Source of the DNA: Smithella sp.
GTDB taxonomy: Bacteria > Desulfobacterota > Syntrophia > Syntrophales > Smithellaceae
DNA: 5,742 bases
Direction: 5' to 3'
Assembly: GCA_012797505.1 (NCBI GenBank)
Contig: JAAZOZ010000355.1
Span: 1-5,742 of the forward strand
A program made the translations under genes and the position numbers. Of the stretch, positions 1 through 5,742 are shown one piece after another. Numbering within the stretch: the stretch's first letter is position 1; each line of letters opens with the position of its first letter. The notes beneath the pieces were generated by a model, which searched no databases, was not told the origin of the DNA, and saw only the letters and a program-made list of their open reading frames with translations.

Positions 1-550
<550 letters not shown>

Positions 551-638
551 TAATAATTATTTATATATGGTCTCCTATTCAAACAGGCTCAATTTTCAAC
601 AAAGCGATATGCATTGTCATGCATTTATTGAGATAAAT
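551..638 (+). other. 23S-5S internal transcribed spacer
   Basis: This AT-rich spacer of about 88 nt separates 23S from 5S and holds no tRNA. It can fold: CTCAAT (588-593) pairs with ATTGAG (627-632) and encloses a smaller hairpin of ATGCAT (609-614) and ATGCAT (619-624) with a TGTC loop. Such stems are plausible sites for RNase processing of the precursor, but that role is inferred. The end points depend on the estimated rRNA boundaries. Confidence 0.8.
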
Positions 639-755
<117 letters not shown>

Positions 756-764
756 TAAAACAGT

Positions 765-798
765 AAAGCCCCGCTGATTTTTCAGCGGGGCTTTTTTT
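765..798 (+). terminator. Intrinsic terminator of the rRNA operon, possibly bidirectional
   Basis: A perfect 13-bp stem, AAAGCCCCGCTGA (765-777) with TCAGCGGGGCTTT (782-794), has a TTTT loop and runs into a seven-T tract (792-798). It sits 10 nt past the 5S end. The ligase on the opposite strand converges here and has no better terminator after its stop. Read on the - strand the same stem is followed by TTTACTGTTTT, so it could stop both transcripts, less strongly for the ligase. The 86 bases from 799 to 884 hold only a weak 5-bp hairpin at 862-877 (CCGAT/ATCGG) and no gene. Confidence 0.95.
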
Positions 799-884
799 GT
801 GGCGCGGAATTCGCGTGCGGGACAGCCGAAAGGCTTCCCCTCACGTTTGTTCTGTTCTTACCCGATCCCGAAATCGGATAAACA

Positions 885-2567
885 TCATCGGCCGGGCTGC
901 TGATCTTTTTTTGCCCTGGCCTCCTCTTCATCCCGTAAAACCTTGCGCAGGATTTTGCCGACGGCCGACTTGGGGATCGATTCCCGGAATTCAACCAGCT
1001 TGGGCACCTTGTAAGGCGCCAGCTTTTCTTTGCAGAAGGAAATAATTTCCTCCGCCGTGCAGCTTTCGCCTGCTTTCAGAACGACAAACGCCTTGACCGT
1101 TTCTCCCCGGTATTGGTCTTTGACCCCCAGCGATACGGCTTCGGCGACTTTGGGATGCTGGAAGAGGACTTCATCAATGTCGCGCGGGTAAATGTTGAAC
1201 CCGCCGGCGATAATCATATCTTTCTTGCGGTCCACAATGAAGAGATAACCGTCTTCATCTCTGACGGCGATGTCTCCGGTATGGAGCCAGCCGTCTTTGA
1301 GTTGTCCTTCCGTCTCGGCGGGATTATTCCAGTACCCCTGCATGATCAACGGTCCCTTCATGATGATTTCACCCGGCTCTCCGTCGGGAACATCCGTTTC
1401 TCCCTTGTCCACATCCACCAGCCGCACGTCGTTATCCGGGAAAGGAATGCCGATGCTGCCCACTTTCTTCAATCCCAGAACCGGATTGGAGATGCCCAGC
1501 GACGTCGATTCGGAAAGGCCGTAGCCTTCACTGAAATAAATGCCCATATCCTTGACCTGTTCGATAAGTTCCACGGGCATCGGCGCTCCACCAGAATTCA
1601 GCAGGCCGAACTTTTTGTTCAAATTCATTTCGGCTGCTTTGGGATGGTTGATGAGAGCGGTGATCAGCGTGGGAACCGTCGGGAAAAAGGTGATCTGATC
1701 GAATTTCGCGAGAAGGTCCATCATCTCATCGATGTTGAAGCGGGGAACCTGGATCTGGGTGGCGCAGTTGAACAGCGCCCAGTTCATGACGACAATGTTG
1801 CCGTAAACATGGAAATAAGGCAACACGGCCATGACATTGCGTTTTTCATGGGCCGTGAGCGTAATCGTAGAGTTTCCCCACAGCGAGCACTGAAACGTTC
1901 CCGCAACAATATTGGCGTGGGTGAGAACGGCGCCTTTGGGGACGCCGGTTGTGCCGCCGGTAAATTGAATCAGGGCCGGGTCTTCGGGATTGACCTGGAC
2001 TTTTACCCGTTTGGGATTCGGATGCTTGGCGATGAGTTCCGAAAAGTGACGCCAGCCCGGCTCCAGATCAAGGCTCTTGGCGGAACTCACGGGGAATCCC
2101 TTGATATAGTCGGTGACGGCGGTGACGATGACGCGGGAAATCAGAACCTGCTTGCACAGGGTTCGAATGGCCGGGAGAGCCATATCAAAGGTGATCAGAG
2201 AGGTCATGCCCGACGTGTCGGCCATCAGCTTCAGTTCGTCGGGGGTGTATAACGGATTGAGATTGACGACAATGCCGCCCAGCGATAAAACCGCAAAATA
2301 AGAAATCAGATACTGAGGGCAATTGGGCAGATGCAGGCCGACGCGATCTCCCTTTTTGATTCCGAGTTCGGCCAGCGCGTTGGCAAAACTTCTCGATACA
2401 ATGCTCAGCTCCAGAAAAGTCATCTCACTGCCGAAGAAAATCAAGGCGGCTTTGTCCGGATAAGCGCCGGTGGGCAGATTCAGCAACTCATGAGCTGCCA
2501 GACGTGGATAACGGATGGTGGTTGGTACGTTGTAATCGTAGTGACGATGCCAAGGTTTCTCTATCAT
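885..2567 (-). CDS. Long-chain fatty-acid-CoA ligase (AMP-forming, FadD-like)
   Basis: This 560-residue enzyme belongs to the ANL (acyl/aryl-CoA synthetase) superfamily. Family members activate a carboxylic acid with ATP to an acyl-adenylate and then transfer it to coenzyme A. The usual motifs appear in order: the P-loop TGGTTGVPKG (203-212), GGAPMP (326-331), YGLSEST (349-355), GWLHTGD (426-432), the hinge DRKKDMIIAGGFNIYPRD (446-463), and PKSAVGKILRK (532-542) with the expected catalytic lysine at K538. Length is normal for FadD-type ligases, there is no signal peptide, and a cytoplasmic or membrane-peripheral enzyme is expected. The ATG start has a purine-rich Shine-Dalgarno (GGAGGAGGGGG, 2571-2581), and a good promoter lies about 200 bp upstream. 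The gene stands alone, is divergent from the SDR, and converges on the rRNA operon. Chain-length preference cannot be read from the motifs; a medium-chain or aromatic acid ligase is possible. Confidence 0.93.
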   Translation of the reverse strand: MIEKPWHRHYDYNVPTTIRYPRLAAHELLNLPTGAYPDKAALIFFGSEMTFLELSIVSRSFANALAELGIKKGDRVGLHLPNCPQYLISYFAVLSLGGIVVNLNPLYTPDELKLMADTSGMTSLITFDMALPAIRTLCKQVLISRVIVTAVTDYIKGFPVSSAKSLDLEPGWRHFSELIAKHPNPKRVKVQVNPEDPALIQFTGGTTGVPKGAVLTHANIVAGTFQCSLWGNSTITLTAHEKRNVMAVLPYFHVYGNIVVMNWALFNCATQIQVPRFNIDEMMDLLAKFDQITFFPTVPTLITALINHPKAAEMNLNKKFGLLNSGGAPMPVELIEQVKDMGIYFSEGYGLSESTSLGISNPVLGLKKVGSIGIPFPDNDVRLVDVDKGETDVPDGEPGEIIMKGPLIMQGYWNNPAETEGQLKDGWLHTGDIAVRDEDGYLFIVDRKKDMIIAGGFNIYPRDIDEVLFQHPKVAEAVSLGVKDQYRGETVKAFVVLKAGESCTAEEIISFCKEKLAPYKVPKLVEFRESIPKSAVGKILRKVLRDEEEARAKKDQQPGR

Positions 2568-2764
2568 TTTCCCCCTCCTCCATAATTCAATTTACGAAAT
2601 GGACCACCTGTTGCCGCTGAGCCGGCGTGATGCGGGAAAAACGCGCAGGGATGAAAGAACATTCCTCGCGAGAGCTTTGAGAGAGAACCGGGTAAAACGG
2701 TTTTTGCCCATCAGACGACTCTACTTCCTCTATTTGACGAAACGCTGCTTTTTGTATGCGCAGA

Positions 2765-2793
2765 TTAATAGTGTGTTTCGGCGTGGCTGTCAA
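2765..2793 (-). promoter_or_regulatory. Sigma70-type promoter for the acyl-CoA ligase
   Basis: On the - strand a perfect -35 box TTGACA (2793-2788) is followed, after exactly 17 bases, by the -10 box TATTAA (2770-2765, four of six consensus). Transcription would begin near 2758, giving a leader of about 190 nt before the ligase ATG. An inverted pair GTTTCG (2775-2780) and CGAAAC (2738-2743) brackets the -10 box and start point and could be an operator, but the arms are only 6 bp. Confidence 0.65.
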
Positions 2794-2859
2794 TGAAATA
2801 TTACCGGCTCTCCAGGGAGGTTTCTCCCTTTACAGATGTCATTAAAAAAGCTACCTAAA

Positions 2860-2905
2860 CCCCCGGGGGGAGACCGAAAGGTCGGAATTGTCCTTACCCT
2901 CCCCC
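2860..2905 (+). promoter_or_regulatory. Candidate structured leader of the SDR gene
   Basis: Just before the SDR, GGGGGAG (2866-2872) can pair with CTCCCCC (2899-2905). A GAAA-tetraloop hairpin, ACC/GGT (2873-2875 with 2880-2882), lies inside that helix. The same G run can instead pair with CCCCC (2860-2864) immediately upstream, so the two folds exclude each other. The ribosome site AAAGGA (2919-2924) lies outside both. I could not match it to a known riboswitch class; it may be only a GC-rich leader structure. Confidence 0.35.
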
Positions 2906-2928
2906 TATTACATCGATGAAAGGAAAAA

Positions 2929-3723
2929 ATGATGATGAATCTTTCACAATTTTCACTGGAAGGAAAAGTTGCCGTCGTCACCGGAGGAAGCCGGGGAATC
3001 GGCCGCGCCGCCGCTTTGGCAATGGCGGATGCCGGGGCGCACGTTGTGGTGAGCAGCCGGAAAATCGCCGATCTCGAAGGGGTTGCCGAGGAAATATCGG
3101 CCAGAGGCGTAAAGGGAAGGGCCATTGCGGCGCATGTCGGCAAGATGGATGATTCCAGGGCGCTCGTCGATCAGGTCGTGAAGGAATTCGGACGCCTCGA
3201 CATTCTCGTCAATAATGCCGGCACCAACCCCTATTACGGACCGATGATGGACCAGGATGAAAAGACCTACGACATCACCATGAACGTCAACGTGAAAAGC
3301 ATCTTCTTCCTGAGCCAGATGGCGGCAAAGATGATGAAGACGCAGGGCGGCGGCTCGATCATCAACACCTCTTCCATCGGCGGAATCCGGGCGGGCGAGT
3401 TGGGCGTTTACTGCGCCACCAAGGCGGCCGTCATCATGCTCACCCAGGTCATGGCCAGGGAATGGGGACAATACGGCATTCGGGTTAACGCCATCGCCCC
3501 GGGTATCATCAAAACCCGTCTGAGTGAAGCGCTGTGGAAAAATCCGGAGGTCAACGCCAGGGCGGTGGCTCAGATCCCCATGATGCGCCTGGGCGAACCG
3601 GAGGAACTGGCCGGCGTTGTGGTGTTCCTGGCCTCCAGGGCGGGGAGTTACGTCACCGGCGAAACGATTGTGATCGACGGCGGCAGAGTTCACGGCGAAC
3701 CGGCCTGGCGGGAAAAGAAATAG
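2929..3723 (+). CDS. SDR-family NAD(P)-dependent oxidoreductase (DHRS4-like)
   Basis: This 264-residue classical short-chain dehydrogenase/reductase interconverts a carbonyl and a hydroxyl using a nicotinamide cofactor. The Rossmann glycine motif TGGSRGIG is at 18-25 and NNAG at 95-98. The catalytic tetrad is N121, S148, Y161 and K165 (YxxxK). SSRK at 42-45 after the second strand puts a basic residue where NADP(H)-preferring members have one. Several stretches resemble DHRS4-type carbonyl reductases from memory: VVSSRK, the HVGK segment (69-72), NAGTNPYYG, APGIIKTRLSEALW and RLGEPEELAG to SYVTGETIVIDGG. A FabG-like 3-oxoacyl reductase role is the main alternative, and substrate is unknown. 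Three consecutive ATG codons (2929, 2932, 2935) follow AAAGGA; the second or third is better spaced from it than the first. The nearby ligase suggests acyl-chain metabolism but does not prove it. Confidence 0.92.
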   Translation: MMMNLSQFSLEGKVAVVTGGSRGIGRAAALAMADAGAHVVVSSRKIADLEGVAEEISARGVKGRAIAAHVGKMDDSRALVDQVVKEFGRLDILVNNAGTNPYYGPMMDQDEKTYDITMNVNVKSIFFLSQMAAKMMKTQGGGSIINTSSIGGIRAGELGVYCATKAAVIMLTQVMAREWGQYGIRVNAIAPGIIKTRLSEALWKNPEVNARAVAQIPMMRLGEPEELAGVVVFLASRAGSYVTGETIVIDGGRVHGEPAWREKK

Positions 3724-3810
3724 GTGTTTGGGAGACGCAACACTTAATTAACGCTATTATAAAACCTTTGAAATAATCCAGTCTCGAATTCAGTGTTGTG
3801 CCCCCTCCTC
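3724..3810. other. Convergent intergenic gap with inverted repeats
   Basis: The SDR and the DUF2889 gene converge here. CAACACT (3738-3744) can pair with AGTGTTG (3792-3798), and ATTAT/ATAAT (3756-3760, 3773-3777) nests inside. GAGAC (3732-3736) with GTCTC (3781-3785) interlocks with the first pair. No GC-rich stem followed by a T tract is present on either strand, so I do not call an intrinsic terminator. Confidence 0.4.
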
Positions 3811-4377
3811 TTACAGCTTCAGCGCCTTTTGGAGCATTTCCTTGTGCGATTGAACGAACGGGCCGTCTTCGCGCCAGGCGTGGCAGGTGTTGATCAGGAA
3901 TTTCAGAATAAGCTTTGCCTGTTGGGGATCAAAATCGTACGGCTTTCTCGACCGGTGCGCGGCAAATCCCTGGACGGCCGCCGGGGCCATGGCCAGCAGC
4001 AGCTCCAGCAGATGGGTGCAGCCTTTTGTTCCCCCGACCAGTTTTTTGACTTTGGAGGTGAAGCCTCTGGTAATGGTCAGACCCCTGATGGGAGCGAGAC
4101 TGTCGAGCGTTTCCCGGCAGACGCTCCGCGGAACCGAGATCAGATCAACGTCGATGTCCTCAATCAAAAAAGTGGAGCAGTTGACCAGCAGACGGATGCC
4201 CATGTGGTGAATTACGCCGGCCGGAAACGTTTCGCCCGTAACCGCAAATGTGTTCTGATGTCGGTCATCTTTCAGAAAACCTTCCACGATGATTCTGTTT
4301 TCGTCGCATTCGTAGGTTGATATTTCAATGTTCCGCGTGTGCAGTTTTTTCCCTTGCGATTTCCAGGCAGCATCCAT
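3811..4377 (-). CDS. DUF2889 domain protein
   Basis: This protein of 188 residues matches the DUF2889 family, recognised from LHTR (12-15), a central block GFTSKVKKLVGGTKGCTHLL (105-124), and a late NTCHAWRE segment (163-170). The family has no established biochemical role that I know of. Its conserved His, Cys and Asp/Glu positions could bind a metal or act in catalysis, but that is a guess. There is no signal peptide or membrane segment, so it is probably cytoplasmic. I place the start at the ATG at 4377 because GTGAGG immediately upstream looks like the ribosome site; a GTG at 4386 in the same frame would add three residues but overlaps that site. It follows the HExxH gene on the same strand after 165 bases containing a palindromic repeat. 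It could be co-transcribed or use its own promoter; TATACA near 4404-4409 is a weak -10 candidate without a good -35. Confidence 0.85.
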   Translation of the reverse strand: MDAAWKSQGKKLHTRNIEISTYECDENRIIVEGFLKDDRHQNTFAVTGETFPAGVIHHMGIRLLVNCSTFLIEDIDVDLISVPRSVCRETLDSLAPIRGLTITRGFTSKVKKLVGGTKGCTHLLELLLAMAPAAVQGFAAHRSRKPYDFDPQQAKLILKFLINTCHAWREDGPFVQSHKEMLQKALKL

Positions 4378-4421
4378 TTTCCTCACCCCCGTTGTATTTG
4401 AAACCTGTATAATGTCTCTTA

Positions 4422-4496
4422 GTCATTGCGAACGAAGTGAAGCAATCTCATGAGTATTTGAAGAGATCGCCACGTCGCTTCGCTCCTCGCGATGAC
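4422..4496. repeat. 75-bp imperfect palindromic repeat (REP/MITE-like)
   Basis: The left arm (4422-4449, beginning GTCATTGCGA and ending GCAATCTC) is an imperfect inverted copy of the right arm (4463-4496, beginning GAGATCGCC and ending TCGCGATGAC), with a 13-nt loop. The right arm read in reverse, GTCATCGCGAGGAGCGAAG, resembles dispersed palindromic elements of the type GTCATTGCGAGGAGCGAAGC that I recall from many bacterial genomes. The left arm lacks about six bases compared with the right. It lies between two co-directional genes and has no T tract, so it is more likely an mRNA-stabilising or attenuating hairpin, or just an insertion, than a terminator. Confidence 0.8.
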
Positions 4497-4542
4497 AAAA
4501 TAACAATGATGCAAAGTTCTCGATGTATTTGTCCGCGACAGA

Positions 4543-4857
4543 CTACAGCCGCTTGAGCCATGCATAAGGCCTGCGGCGCTTCAGATAATATTTGTCCTGT
4601 TCATGAGCGTAGGCCTCTTTTTCAAAGGCGATATTCCGGTAGGCGTTTCCTTTCCCGAATAGCCGCACCAGCCATTCCACTGCATACCACAGATAAAACA
4701 AGATGAAGAGCATTTCCTTCATTTGCGCCGAGTGAATGGCCTCATGGTTGATGGTTTTCTGCAGGAGGCCTCCGCTTTTCGGCGCAAACACGATTCCGAA
4801 CAGGTTGATGGCCGCCAGCTTGCGGCCCGGCATCAGGTCGGTGCGAACAATTTTCAT
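4543..4857 (-). CDS. Small HExxH putative metallopeptidase-like protein
   Basis: This 104-residue protein has a zincin-type motif, HEAIH at 38-42 (in NHEAIHSAQ). A hydrophobic, aromatic stretch follows (about 49-67, LFILFYLWYAVEWLVRL), long enough for one membrane helix. Then comes AYRNIAFEKEAYAHE (72-86), whose E79 or E81 could be a third zinc ligand as in gluzincins, and a basic C-terminus (KYYLKRRRPYAWLKRL). I recall similar short uncharacterised proteins, notably in Bacteroidetes, but know no function. It is much smaller than ordinary M48 or M56 peptidases, so it may be a minimal peptidase, a metal-binding protein or an inactive relative. Its ATG overlaps the TGA of the FAH-family gene in an ATGA junction, which points to translational coupling. 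Its TAG stop is at 4545-4543. Confidence 0.8.
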   Translation of the reverse strand: MKIVRTDLMPGRKLAAINLFGIVFAPKSGGLLQKTINHEAIHSAQMKEMLFILFYLWYAVEWLVRLFGKGNAYRNIAFEKEAYAHEQDKYYLKRRRPYAWLKRL

Positions 4858-5660
4858 GATTCTGCGATCACCCGATTGCTCAACGTTCCGATTTTTTCGA
4901 TTTCAATGCGGATATCATCGCCGGGCTGGAGAAAAAGCGGCGGCCGGCGGGTGAAGCCAACGCCTTCCGGCGTTCCGGTCAGAATCACGGTGCCCGGATG
5001 GAGCGTCATGGAACGGCTCAGGCGGCTGACGATTGTCCGGACGTCAAAAATCATCTCCGATGTACGGGATTTCTGAACGGTCTTTCCGTTCAACACGGCC
5101 CGGATGGCCAGATCATCCGGATTGTCGATTTCATCCTTTGTGACGATCCACGGCCCCAGTGGACAGAAGGTGTCAAAGCTTTTTCCCCGCGCCCACTGGT
5201 CTTTCTGCCTTTCAAACTGCCAGTCGCGCGCGCTGACGTCGTTGGCGCAGGTGTAGCCGAAAATATAGTCCGGCGCTTCCTCGGGCGTGATGTTTTTTGC
5301 CGTTTTCCCGATGACCACGGCCAGCTCCGCTTCATAGTCCACCTGATCGGGCCCGGCGGCGGGGAGCTCAATGGGGTGGCCGGGACCGATGACGCTGCTG
5401 GTGGCTTTGAGAAACAGGATCGGCTCCGAAGGGGCGGACAGGGCGGTTTCCTCGCCGTGCTTTCGGTAATTGATGCCCAGTGCCAGAATATTGACGGGCG
5501 CGACGGGCGCCAGCAGCCGTTCAATTTGCTCCTCACGGTCGCCGACGCTGCGCGGATTCCAGGGATCTCCTTCAATGGGGTTGGCCACCTCCGGTCGGCG
5601 CGGGTCGTAAACACCGTATAGAGGGCCTTTTCTTTTGGAAACAAATCGGACAATTTTCAT
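4854..5660 (-). CDS. Fumarylacetoacetate hydrolase-family protein
   Basis: This 268-residue enzyme belongs to the FAH superfamily, which cleaves C-C bonds of acylpyruvates and fumarylacetoacetate-like compounds or hydrates 2-oxopent-4-enoates, using Mg2+ or Mn2+. An N-terminal region of about 50 residues precedes the catalytic fold, which begins near ILALGINYRKHGEE (58-71). Metal-binding residues fit VDYEAELAVVIG (107-118, E110 and E112) and CANDVSARD (138-146, D141). RGKSFDTFCPLGPW (158-171) supplies the conserved lysine K160, and TGTPEGVG (228-235) is the late glycine-rich motif. No signal peptide is seen, so it is cytoplasmic. The start ATG follows AAGGAG (5671-5676 region), which lies inside the end of the preceding gene; that gene's TGA is one base before this ATG. 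The next gene overlaps its stop by four bases. Acylpyruvase, fumarylpyruvate hydrolase and oxaloacetate decarboxylase activities all occur in this family; the substrate is not readable here. Confidence 0.93.
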   Translation of the reverse strand: MKIVRFVSKRKGPLYGVYDPRRPEVANPIEGDPWNPRSVGDREEQIERLLAPVAPVNILALGINYRKHGEETALSAPSEPILFLKATSSVIGPGHPIELPAAGPDQVDYEAELAVVIGKTAKNITPEEAPDYIFGYTCANDVSARDWQFERQKDQWARGKSFDTFCPLGPWIVTKDEIDNPDDLAIRAVLNGKTVQKSRTSEMIFDVRTIVSRLSRSMTLHPGTVILTGTPEGVGFTRRPPLFLQPGDDIRIEIEKIGTLSNRVIAES

Positions 5661-5661
5661 C

Positions 5662-5742
5662 TCAAAACATCTCCTTTTCCAGAATGCTGTCGAATTGGAA
5701 AAATACCTTGCGGTCGATCAGGATGCCGTCGTGTGTGCAGTC
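5662..5742 (-). CDS. 3' end of an unidentified upstream gene (partial)
   Basis: An open frame enters from the right edge and ends with TGA at 5664-5662. It encodes 26 visible residues (DCTHDGILIDRKV at the left, then FFQFDSILEKEMF). The ribosome site of the FAH-family gene lies within its last codons and only one base separates the two genes, so it is the upstream member of the same transcription unit. The fragment is too short for me to assign a family; the N-terminal part lies outside the window. Confidence 0.7.
   Translation of the reverse strand, partial: DCTHDGILIDRKVFFQFDSILEKEMF

Larger units (their letters stand above)
2568..2928. other. Divergent intergenic region between ligase and SDR
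   Basis: These 361 bases separate two divergently transcribed genes. They hold the ligase Shine-Dalgarno (2571-2581), the ligase promoter (2765-2793) and several hairpins. A hairpin at 2690-2709 pairs GGGTAAAA with TTTTGCCC around a CGGT loop. Another at 2814-2829 pairs AGGGAG with CTCCCT around GTTT. A GC-rich cluster at 2860-2905 lies before the SDR. Two small ORFs, 65 codons on + and 68 on - (TTG start), overlap here; neither has a convincing ribosome site or recognisable motif, so I do not call them. I could not find a confident + strand promoter; the best match, TTGACG (2734-2739) with TATGCG (2755-2760), has only a 15-bp spacer. Confidence 0.6.

Noticed and set aside
551..638. Possible tRNA in the 23S-5S spacer
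   Set aside because: Only 88 AT-rich bases, with no T-loop GGTTCRA motif, no acceptor stem and no CCA end.
862..877. Hairpin CCGAT/ATCGG after the ligase stop as its terminator
   Set aside because: The stem is only 5 bp and no T tract follows on the - strand.
1113..2252. A 379-codon open frame antisense to the acyl-CoA ligase
   Set aside because: It lies wholly within the ligase gene on the opposite strand, shows no domain, and has no supporting ribosome site; the ligase motifs are unambiguous. It is a codon-bias shadow.
2587..2796. Small opposing open frames (65 and 68 codons) in the divergent intergenic region
   Set aside because: No convincing Shine-Dalgarno, a TTG start for one, no motif, and they overlap the ligase promoter and leader.
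2838..2890. Possible cyclic-di-GMP (GEMM) riboswitch suggested by a CTACCTAAACC-like string
   Set aside because: The required GGGACGCAAAGC-type core and the partner helix are absent.
2953..3693. A 246-codon open frame antisense to the SDR gene
   Set aside because: The SDR catalytic and cofactor motifs on the + strand are intact, and the antisense translation is low-complexity and unrecognisable.
4998..5621. A 207-codon open frame antisense to the FAH-family gene
   Set aside because: The opposite strand carries the full FAH motif set; the antisense frame shows no family features.

Overview
The window reads like a piece of a free-living Gram-negative chromosome of moderate GC content. My best guess is an anaerobic, acyl-CoA-using member of the Desulfobacterota (old Deltaproteobacteria, perhaps Syntrophales-like). 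This rests on the style of the 23S/5S sequence, a fatty-acyl-CoA ligase next to a short-chain dehydrogenase, and a DUF2889 protein. It is an inference, not a measured placement.

Layout. Positions 1-755 are the end of an rRNA operon on the + strand: the last ~550 nt of 23S rRNA (domains V-VI with the peptidyl-transferase centre and sarcin-ricin loop), an AT-rich spacer without tRNA, and a complete 5S rRNA. A strong intrinsic terminator follows at 765-798. A long-chain acyl-CoA ligase (885-2567, - strand) converges on it. A 361-bp divergent intergenic region (2568-2928) carries a near-consensus sigma70 promoter for the ligase and GC-rich hairpins just upstream of a + strand SDR oxidoreductase of DHRS4-like type (2929-3723). 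The SDR converges on a - strand gene set. In transcription order this set is: the 3' end of an unidentified gene (5742-5662), a fumarylacetoacetate hydrolase-family enzyme (5660-4854), a 104-residue HExxH protein (4857-4543) that overlaps it by an ATGA junction, a 75-bp dispersed-type imperfect palindrome (4496-4422), and a DUF2889 protein (4377-3811).

How the genes may work together. The ligase would activate a carboxylic acid to its CoA thioester and the SDR would reduce or oxidise a carbonyl or hydroxyl group. The FAH-family enzyme would cleave or hydrate an oxo-acid. Together they suggest carbon-chain metabolism, but no defined pathway can be named. The FAH and HExxH genes are tightly linked and probably co-translated; DUF2889 may be a readthrough member or have its own promoter.

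I see no mobile element with a transposase, no CRISPR array, no tRNA and no defence system. The least-explained items are the tiny HExxH membrane-associated protein, the structured leader of the SDR and the 75-bp palindrome.
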